A stretch of 64,000 nt of DNA, from assembly GCF_001591005.1 (NCBI RefSeq), contig NZ_BCTY01000007.1, positions 42,566 through 106,565 on the forward strand, written 5' to 3'. Numbering within the stretch: the first letter of the stretch is position 1; the number at the start of each line of letters is the position of its first letter. Shown in pieces: positions 40,955 to 50,515 of the stretch. The position numbers were made by a program, and so were the translations under genes. The notes under the pieces are model-generated. The model had not been told where the DNA came from. It made no database searches and worked only from the letters and a program-made list of their open reading frames with translations. The stretch comes from Sphingomonas sanguinis NBRC 13937. Its GTDB lineage: Bacteria; Pseudomonadota; Alphaproteobacteria; Sphingomonadales; Sphingomonadaceae.

Positions 40955-43627
40955 ATGACTGAGCTGCCCAAGACGTTCGACCCCGCCGCAATCGAAGCCC
41001 GCTGGTATGGCCATTGGGAGGAGAAGGGCCTGTTCCGCCCCGACCGCCCGAATGCCGAGCCCTGGACGATCGTCAACCCGCCGCCCAACGTCACCGGCAA
41101 CCTGCATATCGGCCATGCGCTCGACAACACGTTGCAGGACATCCTCGTCCGCCATGCCCGGTTGAAGGGCAAGGATGCGCTATGGGTGGTCGGGACCGAC
41201 CATGCGGGCATCGCGACCCAGATGGTGGTCGAGCGCCAGATGAACGCACGCGGCGAGAAGCGCACCGACTTCACCCGCGACCAGTTTCTGGAAAAGGTCT
41301 GGACGTGGAAGGCGGAAAGCGGCGGCCAGATCACCGGCCAGCTGCGCCGTCTGGGTTGCTCGATGGACTGGGCCAATGAGCGCTTCACCATGGACGAGGG
41401 CTTCAGCAAGGCGGTGCTGAAGGTCTTTGTCGAATTGCATCGCCAGAAGCTGCTCTACCGCGACAAGCGGCTGGTCAACTGGGATGCCGGGCTCGGCACC
41501 GCGATCAGCGACCTGGAGGTCGAGACGCGCGAAGTGAAGGGCAGCTTCTGGCGCCTGCGCTATCCGCTGGCCGATGGTTCGGGCTTTATCGAGGTTGCGA
41601 CGACGCGGCCGGAGACGATGCTCGCCGACATGGCGGTCGCGGTCCACCCCGACGACGCGCGCTACACCGCGATGATCGGCAAGCAGGTGCGCCTGCCCAT
41701 CACCGGCCGCCTGATCCCGATCGTCGCCGACGAACATGCCGACCCTGAACTGGGATCGGGTGCGGTCAAGATCACGCCCGGCCACGACTTCAACGATTTC
41801 GAGGTCGGCCGCCGTGCGGGCATCGAGGCACGCGACATGCTCAACATGCTCGATGGTAAGGCGCGTATCTGCCAGACCTCGGACGGCCTGATCCCCGACG
41901 CGTTCCTCGGCCTGTCGACCGCCGAGGCGCGCAAGGCCGTCGTCGCGCGGTTGAAGGACGAGGGCGTCCTGATCCCGCATATCGACAAGGACGGCGAAGA
42001 GCATGACGCCGAGCCGCGCACGATCCAGACGCCGTTCGGCGACCGTTCGGGCGTGGTGATCGAGCCTTGGCTGACCGACCAGTGGTATGTCGATGCCAAG
42101 ACGCTGGCCCAGCCCGCGATCGAAGCGGTGCGCTCGGGTAAGATCAAGATCGTGCCGCAGGCGTGGGAGAAGACCTTCTTCAACTGGATGGAGAATATCC
42201 AGCCTTGGTGCGTCAGCCGCCAGCTCTGGTGGGGGCATCAGATCCCGGCCTGGTTCGCCAAGGACGGCCGCGTGTTCGTCGCCGAGAGCGAAGAGGAAGC
42301 ACAGGCAGAAGCAGGGGAGGGCGTCACCCTGACCCGCGACCCGGACGTGCTGGATACGTGGTTCTCTTCCGCGCTCTGGCCATTCGCGACGCTCGGCTGG
42401 CCCGACAATGGCGACAAGACGCTGGCGGGGCGCTACCCGAACGACGTGCTCATCTCCGGCTTCGACATCCTGTTCTTCTGGGATGCGCGGATGATGATGC
42501 AGGGCATGCACTTCATGGAAGATGTGCCCTTCAAGACGCTGTATCTCCACGGTCTTGTCCGCGCTGCCGACGGCTCGAAAATGTCAAAGTCGAAGGGCAA
42601 TACGGTCGATCCGCTGGGCCTGATCGACCAGTATGGTGCCGACGCGTTACGCTTCTTCATGGCGGCGATGGAGAGCCAGGGCCGCGACATCAAGATGGAT
42701 GAGCGCCGCGTCGAGGGCTATCGCAACTTCGCGACTAAGCTGTGGAACGCGGCGCGCTTCGCCCAGGCCAACGGCATCGGCGCATCGACCACGCTGGAAG
42801 CCCCGAACGCCACGCTGGCGGTCAACAAGTGGATTATCGCCGAGACGGTGAAGACCGTGCAGGCGGTCGATCTGGCGCTGGCCGATTATCGGTTCGACGG
42901 TGCGGCCAACGCCATCTACCAGTTCGTCTGGAGCCGCTTCTGCGACTGGTATCTCGAACTCATCAAGCCGGTCCTGCAGGGCGGCGAAGAGGGCGGTGAG
43001 GAAACCCGTGCGGTGGCGGGCTGGGTGCTCGACCAGATCCTGGTCCTGCTCCACCCGTTCATGCCCTTCATCACCGAGGAACTTTGGCACGCCATGGGCG
43101 CGCGCGATCACGACCTGATCGTGGCCCAGTGGCCGATGGCGGACGCCCGCGCGCTCGATCCCGAGGCGGAGCGTGAGATCGACTGGCTGATCCGCTTGGT
43201 CAGCGAAATCCGTGCCGCGCGGACCGAACTCAACGTGCCGCCGGGCGCGCGCCTGCCGATGCATGTGCGTGACGCGAATGAGGGTACGACGGTGCGGTTG
43301 ACCCGTCAGGCTTCGGCACTGGCGCGTCTGGCGCGTGTCGACTCTGCCGAGGGCGAGGTCACCGGCGGGGCCGCTCAAGTCGTGGTGGACGAAGCGACCT
43401 TCGTGCTGCCGCTGGAAGGCGTCATCGACCTCGACGCCGAGCGTCAGCGCCTGACCAAGGCGATTGCGGCGGTCGAGAAGGAACGCGACGCGCTGGGCGG
43501 GCGGTTGAGCAATGCCAGCTTCGTCGAGCGCGCCAAGCCCGAAGCGGTCGAGAAGGCCCGCGCCGACCACGCCGACAAGATGGCCGAAGCGGCTCGGCTG
43601 CACGCGGCGCTTGGTCGCCTGGGCTGA
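40955..43627 (+). CDS. valS: Valyl-tRNA synthetase
   Basis: 890 residues, the full family length. HIGH motif at residues 51-54 ([11 protein letters not shown]) in the [10 protein letters not shown] context, the CP1 editing domain with [17 protein letters not shown], the KMSKS loop at 542-546 ([10 protein letters not shown]), the anticodon-binding helical domain and a C-terminal coiled coil (about 825-890). It charges tRNA-Val in the cytoplasm and edits threonine mischarging. A short 44-bp gap separates it from the LOV kinase gene, so read-through from that gene is possible. Confidence 0.97.
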   Translation: MTELPKTFDPAAIEARWYGHWEEKGLFRPDRPNAEPWTIVNPPPNVTGNLHIGHALDNTLQDILVRHARLKGKDALWVVGTDHAGIATQMVVERQMNARGEKRTDFTRDQFLEKVWTWKAESGGQITGQLRRLGCSMDWANERFTMDEGFSKAVLKVFVELHRQKLLYRDKRLVNWDAGLGTAISDLEVETREVKGSFWRLRYPLADGSGFIEVATTRPETMLADMAVAVHPDDARYTAMIGKQVRLPITGRLIPIVADEHADPELGSGAVKITPGHDFNDFEVGRRAGIEARDMLNMLDGKARICQTSDGLIPDAFLGLSTAEARKAVVARLKDEGVLIPHIDKDGEEHDAEPRTIQTPFGDRSGVVIEPWLTDQWYVDAKTLAQPAIEAVRSGKIKIVPQAWEKTFFNWMENIQPWCVSRQLWWGHQIPAWFAKDGRVFVAESEEEAQAEAGEGVTLTRDPDVLDTWFSSALWPFATLGWPDNGDKTLAGRYPNDVLISGFDILFFWDARMMMQGMHFMEDVPFKTLYLHGLVRAADGSKMSKSKGNTVDPLGLIDQYGADALRFFMAAMESQGRDIKMDERRVEGYRNFATKLWNAARFAQANGIGASTTLEAPNATLAVNKWIIAETVKTVQAVDLALADYRFDGAANAIYQFVWSRFCDWYLELIKPVLQGGEEGGEETRAVAGWVLDQILVLLHPFMPFITEELWHAMGARDHDLIVAQWPMADARALDPEAEREIDWLIRLVSEIRAARTELNVPPGARLPMHVRDANEGTTVRLTRQASALARLARVDSAEGEVTGGAAQVVVDEATFVLPLEGVIDLDAERQRLTKAIAAVEKERDALGGRLSNASFVERAKPEAVEKARADHADKMAEAARLHAALGRLG

Positions 43628-43636
43628 TCCGTTTGA

Positions 43637-43664
43637 TCCCTCCCCGTCGCCGTACGGGGAGGGA
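43637..43664. terminator. Terminator-like hairpin between valS and the antiporter gene
   Basis: TCCCTCCCCG (43637-43646) pairs with CGGGGAGGGA (43655-43664) over an 8-base loop. It lies between convergent genes and belongs to the GC-rich hairpin type also present at 18305-18407 and 63924-63971. Confidence 0.65.
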
Positions 43665-43665
43665 C

Positions 43666-45444
43666 TTACCCTTGCTCGCCCAGTCGCCGCAGCCGCCGGA
43701 TACGCGGCTCGCGCTGGAGTTGCGCCTCGCGCCGGATGACCTGGCGCAATTCGTCGCGCTTCTCGTGGATCGAGGCGATGACCGGCCCCATCGCGACGCC
43801 TAGGTCGACCAGCACCGCCTCCGACAATTGCAGAGAGCTTTCCAGCGTCTCGGGCACCGCCTCGCTGACGCCTGCGCGGTACAGTTCGGTCGCATGCGCC
43901 ATGTCGCGCGCGCGGGCGATGATCGGCAGGTTCGGGGCGGCTTCGCGGATACGCCTCGCCAGCCGGACGGTCAGCACCGGATCGTCCATCGTCAGGATCA
44001 GCGCGAGGGCCGCGGGCAGGTCCAGCCGGTCGACCAGTTCCGCCCGCGCCACATCGCCGAACAACACCGGATAGCCCGCGCGCCGTGCATCGTTGACTGA
44101 ATCGATATCGGCTTCGACCGCGACATAGGGCTGGCCATGCACGGTCAGCATGTCGGCGATCATCTTGCCGACGCGCCCAAAGCCGATGATGACGGTCCGC
44201 CCGCCGTCCGCTTCCGGCTGCGGCGCAGGCGGGCCGTCCGTGCTGCGCGCCTCGATCCGGCGGGATATGACCCGGCCCGCCTTGGCGAGCAGGGGCGTGA
44301 TGGTCAGACCGATCGCGGTCACCGTCTGCCAGAAACTGGCGGTCGAGGGCAGGATCAGCTGCGCCTGTGCGGCCGTACCTAGTACGATCAGCGTGGTCTC
44401 GGACGGACTACCCATCAGCAGCCCGGTCTCCGCCGCGACGCCGCGCCGGGCGTGGGCGATCCGCAGCAGCAGATAGGTGACGATAGCCTTCACCGCGACG
44501 ATCCCGACCACCGCGAGCAGCAGCGAATCCCAGTTCCGCGCGATCAGCCGCAGGTCCAGGCTCATGCCAACGGTGATCAGGAACACACCCAGCGCCAGGC
44601 CCTTGAACGGCGCGGTCATCACCTCGACCTCCGAATGATATTCGGTCTCGGCGATCAGCAGGCCTGCCAGCAGCGCGCCGACGATCGGCGACAGCCCGGC
44701 GGCGGTCGTCGCGACGCTGGCGACGATGACGACCAGCAGCGAGGCGGCGAGGAACAGCTCCGGGCTCTTGGTCCGCGCGGCCTGGGCGAACAGGCGGGGC
44801 AGGACCAGCTTGCCGCCCAGATACATGGCGACGACCGTCAGGCCGCCACGCAGCGCAACGCCGGCAATCCCGACCCAGCCCTCATCGCTGGCGGTCGGCG
44901 CCATCGCGCCCAGCGCGAAGATGATCGGGACCAGCGCCAGATCCTCGAACAGCAGCATCGCGAACGCGCCCCGGCCCACGGGGCTCGTCGTGCCGACCAG
45001 TGGCAGCACCAGCGCGGTCGAGGACAGGGTGAGGGCGAGGCCCAGCCCGATGGCCCCCGCCCAGCCTTGGCCCAGCAAATGGAGCGCGATGCCGATCAGC
45101 GTGGCCGATCCGATCAGTTCGGCAGCACCGGTGCCGAACACCAGTCGCCGCATTGCCCATAGCCTCCGAAAAGAAAGCTCCAACCCTATGGAAAACAACA
45201 ATAAGATGATGCCGAACTCGGCAAAGGGCTCGATCGACTCCGGGTTGGAGATGGTCAGGTAATAGAGCCATGGCGCATGGGGTACGAGTGAGCCCAGCCC
45301 GGCTGGGCCGACCAGCAGCCCGACCAGAATGAACCCGATCACCGGGCTGACCCGGAAGCGCGCAAAGGCCGGAATGACGATCCCCGCCGACCCGAGGATC
45401 ACGAGGGCGTCGGAAAAGCCCTGATTGTCTAACCGAAGTGCCAT
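43666..45444 (-). CDS. Kef-type monovalent cation:proton antiporter (CPA2)
   Basis: 592 residues. About twelve membrane helices occupy residues 8-395 (FARFRVSPVIGFILVGLLVG marks the usual early helices). A cytoplasmic RCK/TrkA-N nucleotide-binding domain follows, with VIIGFGRVGKMIADML and the acidic strand end YVAVEADIDSVNDARRAGYP. A short charged C-terminal tail ends the protein. The family exports K+ or Na+ in exchange for protons; a glutathione-gated KefB/KefC role cannot be told apart here. It is a single transcription unit convergent with valS. Confidence 0.9.
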   Translation of the reverse strand: MALRLDNQGFSDALVILGSAGIVIPAFARFRVSPVIGFILVGLLVGPAGLGSLVPHAPWLYYLTISNPESIEPFAEFGIILLLFSIGLELSFRRLWAMRRLVFGTGAAELIGSATLIGIALHLLGQGWAGAIGLGLALTLSSTALVLPLVGTTSPVGRGAFAMLLFEDLALVPIIFALGAMAPTASDEGWVGIAGVALRGGLTVVAMYLGGKLVLPRLFAQAARTKSPELFLAASLLVVIVASVATTAAGLSPIVGALLAGLLIAETEYHSEVEVMTAPFKGLALGVFLITVGMSLDLRLIARNWDSLLLAVVGIVAVKAIVTYLLLRIAHARRGVAAETGLLMGSPSETTLIVLGTAAQAQLILPSTASFWQTVTAIGLTITPLLAKAGRVISRRIEARSTDGPPAPQPEADGGRTVIIGFGRVGKMIADMLTVHGQPYVAVEADIDSVNDARRAGYPVLFGDVARAELVDRLDLPAALALILTMDDPVLTVRLARRIREAAPNLPIIARARDMAHATELYRAGVSEAVPETLESSLQLSEAVLVDLGVAMGPVIASIHEKRDELRQVIRREAQLQREPRIRRLRRLGEQG

Positions 45445-45556
45445 GGCGACAGACTAACCCGGTAATGTCGCGCTTGTCAGGTCGTTAATCGGGTGAAACG
45501 ACGATGGGGCGATTCGTCCAATGCGAGGGAGGGCCGGGCGGGGCTAGGGCGCGATA

Positions 45557-46000
45557 ATGATCCGCTATTCTGTGCCCCTCGCTCTCCTGTCCTGTCTGGC
45601 GCTCGGTGCCTGTGGCGATGACGGGCGGGCGGAACGGTTGAAGGCGGCGGGGCCCAACCCGTCGCTCGACGCGCTGATGCGGGTCGCGGATGCCGATGCG
45701 GGCGCGCGGACCTTCGGCCAGTGTCTGGCCTGTCACACGATCGGCAAGGGCGAACTCGACCGGGCGGGGTCCAATCTGCACGGCATCATGGGCAAGCCGG
45801 TGGCGGGCGGCAGTGTGCGGTTCGGCTATACCGCCGCGCTGATGAAGGTCGGCGGGCGTTGGGATCGGGCGACGATGAACCGCTGGCTGACTTCGCCGCA
45901 ACGCTTTGCGCCGGGCACGAAGATGACCTTTCCAGGCCTGCCCGATCCGCTCGCCCGAACGGATGTCATTGCCTATCTTGAACGGGAAGGCCGGCAATAA
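45557..46000 (+). CDS. Membrane-anchored (lipoprotein) class I cytochrome c
   Basis: 147 residues. A lipobox LALGAC places the acylated cysteine at residue 19, so the protein should be anchored to a membrane on the periplasmic side. The haem c motif CLACH (C56, C59, H60) and the distal ligand M123 in GTKMTFPGL give a monohaem class I cytochrome of the c-550/c-552 type. It probably carries electrons in the respiratory chain; no partner oxidase or dehydrogenase gene is adjacent. A bidirectional terminator follows. Confidence 0.9.
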   Translation: MIRYSVPLALLSCLALGACGDDGRAERLKAAGPNPSLDALMRVADADAGARTFGQCLACHTIGKGELDRAGSNLHGIMGKPVAGGSVRFGYTAALMKVGGRWDRATMNRWLTSPQRFAPGTKMTFPGLPDPLARTDVIAYLEREGRQ

Positions 46001-46026
46001 TCGTCGCCGCCATTCGGTAGCAACAT

Positions 46027-46065
46027 AAAAAAGGGCCCGGAAACAATGCTTCCGGGCCCCTTTCT
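46027..46065. terminator. Bidirectional rho-independent terminator
   Basis: GGGCCCGGAA (46033-46042) pairs with TTCCGGGCCC (46050-46059) over a 7-base loop. Six A residues precede it and CTTTCT follows, so it can stop both the cytochrome gene (+) and icd (-). Confidence 0.85.
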
Positions 46066-46083
46066 AACCATGTCTGGCAGATA

Positions 46084-47304
46084 TTACTGCCAGTTGGCCA
46101 TCGCGGTTTCGAGGTTGACGCGGATCGCCTCGAAGAACTGCTCGGTGGTCATCCAGGGCTGATCCGGGCCGATCAGGATCGCGAGATCCTTGGTCATCTG
46201 GCCGTTCTCGACGGTCTGGACGCAGACCTTTTCCAGTGTCTCGGCGAAGCGCACGACGTCGGGCGTGTTGTCGAACTTGCCGCGATACTTCAGGCCGCCG
46301 GTCCAGGCGAAGATCGACGCGATCGGGTTGGTCGAGGTCGCCTTGCCCTGCTGGTGCTGGCGATAGTGACGGGTCACGGTGCCGTGCGCCGCTTCCGCCT
46401 CGATCGTCTTGCCGTCCGGGGTCATCAGGACCGAGGTCATCAGGCCCAGCGAGCCGAAGCCCTGTGCCACGGTGTCCGACTGCACGTCGCCGTCATAGTT
46501 CTTGCAGGCCCAGACGAATTCGCCGTGCCACTTCAGCGCCGAGGCGACCATGTCGTCGATCAGGCGGTGCTGATACTCGATGCCCGCCGCCTTGAACTGC
46601 TCGGCGAACTCGGCGTCGAACACTTCCTGGAAAATGTCCTTGAAGCGGCCGTCATAGGCCTTCAGGATGGTGTTCTTGGTCGACAGATAGACCGGCCAAC
46701 CACGGTTCAGGCCATAGTTCATCGAGGCGCGCGCGAAGTCGCGGATCGACTCGTCGAGATTGTACATGCCCATGGCGACGCCGGCGGCGGGGAAATTGAA
46801 CACCTCCTCTTCGATCGATTCGCCATTCTCGCCTTCCCACTTCAGGGTCAGCTTGCCCTTGCCGGGGACCTTGAAATCGGTCGCCTTATACTGGTCGCCG
46901 AAGGCGTGACGGCCGACGACGATCGGGTGGGTCCAGCCGGGGACGAGGCGGGGAACGTTCTTGATGACGATCGGCTCGCGGAACACCACGCCGCCCAGGA
47001 TGTTGCGGATCGTGCCGTTGGGCGACTTCCACATCTTCTTCAGGCCGAACTCCTCGACGCGCTGCTCGTCGGGGGTGATGGTCGCGCACTTGATCGCGAC
47101 GCCGTACTTCTGCGTGGCGTGGGCGCTGTCGATCGTCACCTGGTCGGCGGTCGCGTCGCGATTCTGGACCGACAGGTCGAAATAGGCCAGTTCGATGTCG
47201 AGATACGGCTTGATCAGGCGTTCGCGAATCCATTCCCAGATGATCCGGGTCATTTCGTCGCCGTCGATCTCCACGACGGGGGTGTTTACCTTGATCTTCG
47301 CCAT
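46084..47304 (-). CDS. icd: NADP-dependent isocitrate dehydrogenase
   Basis: 406 residues, of the eukaryote-like homodimeric type II IDH common in alphaproteobacteria. Visible signatures are [19 protein letters not shown], the substrate loop [13 protein letters not shown], the catalytic [20 protein letters not shown] and the NADP site [16 protein letters not shown]. It converts isocitrate to 2-oxoglutarate in the TCA cycle with NADPH formation. It is a single gene, convergent with the cytochrome gene and divergent from psd. Confidence 0.96.
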   Translation of the reverse strand: MAKIKVNTPVVEIDGDEMTRIIWEWIRERLIKPYLDIELAYFDLSVQNRDATADQVTIDSAHATQKYGVAIKCATITPDEQRVEEFGLKKMWKSPNGTIRNILGGVVFREPIVIKNVPRLVPGWTHPIVVGRHAFGDQYKATDFKVPGKGKLTLKWEGENGESIEEEVFNFPAAGVAMGMYNLDESIRDFARASMNYGLNRGWPVYLSTKNTILKAYDGRFKDIFQEVFDAEFAEQFKAAGIEYQHRLIDDMVASALKWHGEFVWACKNYDGDVQSDTVAQGFGSLGLMTSVLMTPDGKTIEAEAAHGTVTRHYRQHQQGKATSTNPIASIFAWTGGLKYRGKFDNTPDVVRFAETLEKVCVQTVENGQMTKDLAILIGPDQPWMTTEQFFEAIRVNLETAMANWQ

Positions 47305-47447
47305 ATGCGCATCCTTCAGATTAGGCAGGTTTGGTGACGCGTCTAGGGGAGGGGGCGCGGCGGATCAACTGCCCTGAACATCACGCGAAAGGGCCGGGGC
47401 GAACCGAAAAGATTGTGCGATGGCCGGTGGACAGGTAGACAGGCCCG

Positions 47448-48170
47448 ATGCCTTCGCTTGAAAAGCCCCCCGTCGCGACCACCACCGTCAAGTGGCGCTT
47501 TCCCGCCGTCCATCCCGAAGGGCGCAAATATGTGCTGATCGGGGCGGGCCTGACCCTGCTCGCGACATTGATCACCAAGGTGCTGTTCTGGCCGTTCGTC
47601 GGCCTGTGCATCTGGATCGCCGCCTTCTTCCGCGACCCCATTCGCACCACGCCGCAGGGCGACGACTTGATCGTCGCGCCCGCCGATGGTTTGGTGACGA
47701 TGATCCAGCGCGTTCCCATCCCGCGCGAGCTGATCGGTGAACTGGGCGAGGCGCCGCTGGTTCGCGTGTCGATCTTCATGTCGGTGTTCGACGTGCATAT
47801 CAACCGCACGCCCGTCGCAGGCGTCATCCGTCAGGTTGTCTATATCTCGGGCAAGTTCCTCAACGCCGATCTCGACAAGGCGTCGGACGAGAATGAGCGC
47901 CAGCATTTCGTCGTCGAGGGGCGTGATGGCCGCAAATATGGCTTCACCCAGATCGCCGGTCTGGTCGCCCGTCGTATCGTCGGTTTCGTGAAGCCTGGCG
48001 ATATGGTCGCCGCCGGTCAGCGCGTCGGTCTGATCCGCTTCGGCAGCCGTGTCGACGTCTATCTGCCCGATGACGTCACGCCGCAGGTTTGCCTGGGTCA
48101 GCGTTCGGTGGCGGGCGAGACGGTGATTGGCCGCGTCGGCGGCAAGCCGATGACCGGCATCGCCCAGTAA
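47448..48170 (+). CDS. psd: Phosphatidylserine decarboxylase proenzyme
   Basis: 240 residues, the short archaeal/alphaproteobacterial PSD type. One or two membrane helices (about 28-62) precede the catalytic domain with D80 (APADG), H117 ([12 protein letters not shown]) and the self-cleavage site G199-S200 in [11 protein letters not shown], where Ser becomes the pyruvoyl group. It makes phosphatidylethanolamine from phosphatidylserine in the inner membrane. It lies 11 bp upstream of pssA, so the two steps of phosphatidylethanolamine synthesis are in one operon. Confidence 0.94.
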   Translation: MPSLEKPPVATTTVKWRFPAVHPEGRKYVLIGAGLTLLATLITKVLFWPFVGLCIWIAAFFRDPIRTTPQGDDLIVAPADGLVTMIQRVPIPRELIGELGEAPLVRVSIFMSVFDVHINRTPVAGVIRQVVYISGKFLNADLDKASDENERQHFVVEGRDGRKYGFTQIAGLVARRIVGFVKPGDMVAAGQRVGLIRFGSRVDVYLPDDVTPQVCLGQRSVAGETVIGRVGGKPMTGIAQ

Positions 48171-48181
48171 GCCGCGATCAA

Positions 48182-49003
48182 ATGGCGCTTTCCCCCCGTT
48201 TCGCACGTCGCCGGGCCCTTGGCGAACCGCCTCGTGGCCTTCCCCTGCGGGCGATCATTCCCAATGCGGTGACCGCGCTCGCGCTGGTGTCGGGGCTGAC
48301 GGGGGTGAAGTTCGCCATTGCCGGATCGTGGGAAGCCGCCGTCACCATGATCATGGTCGCGGCCGTACTGGACGGGCTGGACGGGCGGATCGCCCGGCTG
48401 TTGCGCGGAGAAAGTCGGTTCGGGGCGGAGCTGGATTCGCTTTCCGACGCCATTTCCTTTGGGGTGGCGCCCGCACTCATCCTTTATCTCTGGTCCCTCG
48501 AAAATCTGCCGCGTATCGGTTGGATCTGCGCTGTGTTGCAGGCCGTGTTCTGCGCGCTACGCCTGGCTCGGTTTAATTCGCAGCTCGATGTGACGGACCA
48601 GCCGCGCAAGACCGCCGGGTTCTTCACCGGTGTTCCCGCCCCGGCCGGAGCCGGGCTGGCAATGTTGCCGCTCTATCTGTGGTTCTGGACAGGCGAGCCC
48701 CTATTTGCTTCGCCCTATATCGTCGCGCCTTGGGTGGCTTTTGTCGCGCTGTTGATGGTGTCGAGCGTAGCCACGCTATCCTGGACTTCATTCCGCCTCC
48801 GTCGCAATGTACGGTTCGAGGCGCTAGCAATTATCGTCCTAGTTGGTGTGGCGCTAATCTCTGCGCCTTGGCATGCGCTGACCGCTTTATGCCTGGCCTA
48901 TCTGGCGAGCATCCCGTTCACGATGTTCGCCTATGCCCGGCTCAAGCGGCCACGCGGCGGCGGGCCAGCGAAGATACAGGCGAACTTGCCGCCCAGCGCC
49001 TGA
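48182..49003 (+). CDS. pssA: CDP-diacylglycerol-serine O-phosphatidyltransferase
   Basis: 273 residues from the ATG at 48182; the longer frame lies inside psd. About seven membrane helices and the CDP-alcohol phosphotransferase motif DGLDGRIAR...FGAELDSLSD with its four Asp metal ligands. It forms phosphatidylserine, the substrate of Psd encoded just upstream. The last 62 bp overlap the convergent small membrane-protein gene, so induction of that gene would run antisense into pssA. Confidence 0.94.
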   Translation: MALSPRFARRRALGEPPRGLPLRAIIPNAVTALALVSGLTGVKFAIAGSWEAAVTMIMVAAVLDGLDGRIARLLRGESRFGAELDSLSDAISFGVAPALILYLWSLENLPRIGWICAVLQAVFCALRLARFNSQLDVTDQPRKTAGFFTGVPAPAGAGLAMLPLYLWFWTGEPLFASPYIVAPWVAFVALLMVSSVATLSWTSFRLRRNVRFEALAIIVLVGVALISAPWHALTALCLAYLASIPFTMFAYARLKRPRGGGPAKIQANLPPSA

Positions 49004-49178
49004 CGGCGATTCGACGCTCGGCCACAACCAGCGTTGCCAGCGGCGTGAAGGCGGGTTCGACATGGCCGGTGGCCAGATGCAGGATGCGACGCCATTGCGG
49101 CGCGATCATCAGCGCAATGGTCGCGATCGCCGCGACCAGCGCGCCCGTGAAAACCAGAACACTCACCACGATCATCAT
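48942..49178 (-). CDS. Small membrane protein under a LexA-box promoter
   Basis: 78 residues from an ATG preceded by AGGAGG at 8-base spacing, which is the strongest start signal; in-frame ATGs at 49334 and 49316 would give 130 and 124 residues. The protein starts with one hydrophobic span, MMIVVSVLVFTGALVAAIAT to IALMIA (residues 1-26), then an Arg-rich soluble tail ending RRVAA. No family is recognised. The upstream promoter contains a perfect GTTC-N7-GTTC LexA box. One-span small membrane proteins under LexA control are typical of SOS cell-division inhibitors (SidA, YneA), so that role is a testable guess. Confidence 0.65.
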   Translation of the reverse strand: MMIVVSVLVFTGALVAAIATIALMIAPQWRRILHLATGHVEPAFTPLATLVVAERRIAVRRWAASSPVSSLARRRVAA

Positions 49179-49350
49179 GATGTTCGCCTCCTGCCTGACT
49201 TTGTGATCCGGCATATTAACCGAACCGTAACCATCCAGATTTTCGTCGGGTTCCGTCATCGCTTTCGTGACAGCACGATGAGTCGTGCCAATTCCACGTC
49301 GTTGCGATGCCGTCATGCGACGATCAACCTGCATTCCCTGTTGTGATCCC

Positions 49351-49379
49351 TCTATGTTCCGATCATGTTCCAACGTCAA
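49351..49379 (-). promoter_or_regulatory. SOS promoter with alphaproteobacterial LexA box
   Basis: On the minus strand TTGACG (-35, 49374-49379) and CATAGA (-10, 49351-49356) are spaced 17 bp. The spacer contains GAAC-N7-GAAC (49356-49370), the direct-repeat LexA site of alphaproteobacteria. A repressor bound here would block RNA polymerase. The start of transcription would be near 49343, giving a leader of about 165 bases to the favoured ATG. Confidence 0.7.
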
Positions 49380-49414
49380 GAGCGCGTGGAACAAAAGTGA
49401 ACGTCATTGTTCGC

Positions 49415-49442
49415 TTGCATGGAGGTCGAGCATCGGCTAAGG
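49415..49442 (+). promoter_or_regulatory. Probable rpsB promoter
   Basis: TTGCAT (49415-49420) and CTAAGG (49437-49442) are spaced 16 bp, about 105 bp upstream of rpsB. The same -10 word with the same spacing occurs before pyrH, and CTATGG with the same spacing before rpmE. Confidence 0.5.
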
Positions 49443-49546
49443 GCGCGCCCCTCAACACCGCATGGGAAGCATCATATTTCGGTGCGCATGGGCTTTGCCC
49501 GCCGCGTCATCCGCTTCCCAGAGGACTAACCGGAAGGAATTATCTT

Positions 49547-50356
49547 ATGGCGGCACCCGTCGTCACCATGCAGCAGCTGGTCGAGACTGGCGCGCACTTC
49601 GGCCACCAGACCCACCGCTGGAACCCGAAGATGAAGCCCTACATCTTTGGCGACCGCAACGGCGTCCACATCCTCGACCTGTCGCAGACCGTGCCGCTCT
49701 TCGCGCGCGCTCTGGAGTTCATCAGCTCGACCGTCGCGGGCGGTGGCAAGGTCCTGTTCGTCGGCACCAAGCGCCAGGCGCAGGAGCCGGTCGCCGAGGC
49801 CGCTCGTCGCGCTGGCCAGCACTTCGTCAACCATCGCTGGCTGGGCGGCATGCTCACCAACTGGAAGACGATCTCGAACTCGATCAAGCGCCTCAAGACC
49901 CTGGAAGAGCAGCTGTCGGGCGACACGCACGGCCTGACCAAGAAGGAAGTGCTGAACCTGACCCGCGAGCGCGACAAGCTCGAGCTGTCGCTGGGCGGCA
50001 TCCGCGACATGGGCGGCATCCCGGACGTGATGTTCGTGATCGACGCCAACAAGGAAGAGCTGGCGATCAAGGAAGCCAACACGCTGGGTATCCCCGTCGT
50101 GGCGATCCTCGACTCGAACGTCTCGCCCGACGGCATCGCGTTCCCGGTTCCCGCGAACGACGACGCCAGCCGTGCGATCCGTCTGTACTGCGAGGCCGTG
50201 GCCATTGCCGCGACCCGTGGCAACAACGAGCAGCAGCGCCGCAGCGGCACCGACTTCGGTGCGATGGCCGAGCCGCCCGTCGAGGAAGCGCTGACCGTCG
50301 CCCCGACCGAAGCCGCCGAGCAGGCGGTCGAGGCCGAGCGCCAGATCGACGCGTAA
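49547..50356 (+). CDS. rpsB: 30S ribosomal protein uS2
   Basis: 269 residues from the ATG preceded by GGAAGGA; the frame upstream of it has no ribosome site. Sequence begins [20 protein letters not shown] and contains the S2 signatures [28 protein letters not shown] and [20 protein letters not shown]. The C-terminal 30 residues are an acidic Ala/Glu-rich tail longer than in E. coli. It is the first gene of the rpsB-tsf pair. Confidence 0.97.
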   Translation: MAAPVVTMQQLVETGAHFGHQTHRWNPKMKPYIFGDRNGVHILDLSQTVPLFARALEFISSTVAGGGKVLFVGTKRQAQEPVAEAARRAGQHFVNHRWLGGMLTNWKTISNSIKRLKTLEEQLSGDTHGLTKKEVLNLTRERDKLELSLGGIRDMGGIPDVMFVIDANKEELAIKEANTLGIPVVAILDSNVSPDGIAFPVPANDDASRAIRLYCEAVAIAATRGNNEQQRRSGTDFGAMAEPPVEEALTVAPTEAAEQAVEAERQIDA

Positions 50357-50368
50357 TCGCGTGAAAAT

Positions 50369-50389
50369 GCCCCGCGATGCGGGCGGGGC
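50369..50389 (+). terminator. Hairpin in the rpsB-tsf spacer
   Basis: GCCCCGC (50369-50375) and GCGGGGC (50383-50389) pair over a 7-base loop just after rpsB. There is no U-tract. It could attenuate or protect the rpsB transcript. Confidence 0.45.
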
Positions 50390-50430
50390 GATCATCGGCC
50401 GGACGGGGCAACCCTTCGGTCGGTGACATC

Positions 50431-50478
50431 GGCTTGACATGCAAGCCGTGCTAAGGGCCGCCTCCGATGGGGCGGCCC
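50431..50478 (+). promoter_or_regulatory. Two hairpins in the tsf leader
   Basis: GGCTTG/CAAGCC (50431-50447, 5-base loop) is followed by GGGCCGCC/GGCGGCCC (50455-50478, 8-base loop), ending 37 bp before the tsf ATG. The first contains TTGACA but a correctly spaced -10 is not visible, so promoter or attenuator use is undecided. Confidence 0.4.
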
Positions 50479-50515
50479 TACCCGCATCCCCCTTTTCAGA
50501 CAGAGGATTGAGACA

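Noticed and set aside
49179..49394. Full 150-codon version of the small membrane protein starting at 49394
   Set aside because: Its start lies upstream of the predicted promoter and transcription start, so it could not be made from that transcript.
49390..49403. GAAC-N6-GAAC as a second LexA box toward rpsB
   Set aside because: The spacer is 6, not 7, and no promoter boxes surround it; rpsB is not an expected SOS gene.
50434..50456. TTGACA...CTAAGG as the tsf promoter
   Set aside because: The boxes are only 11 bp apart, too close for a sigma-70 promoter.
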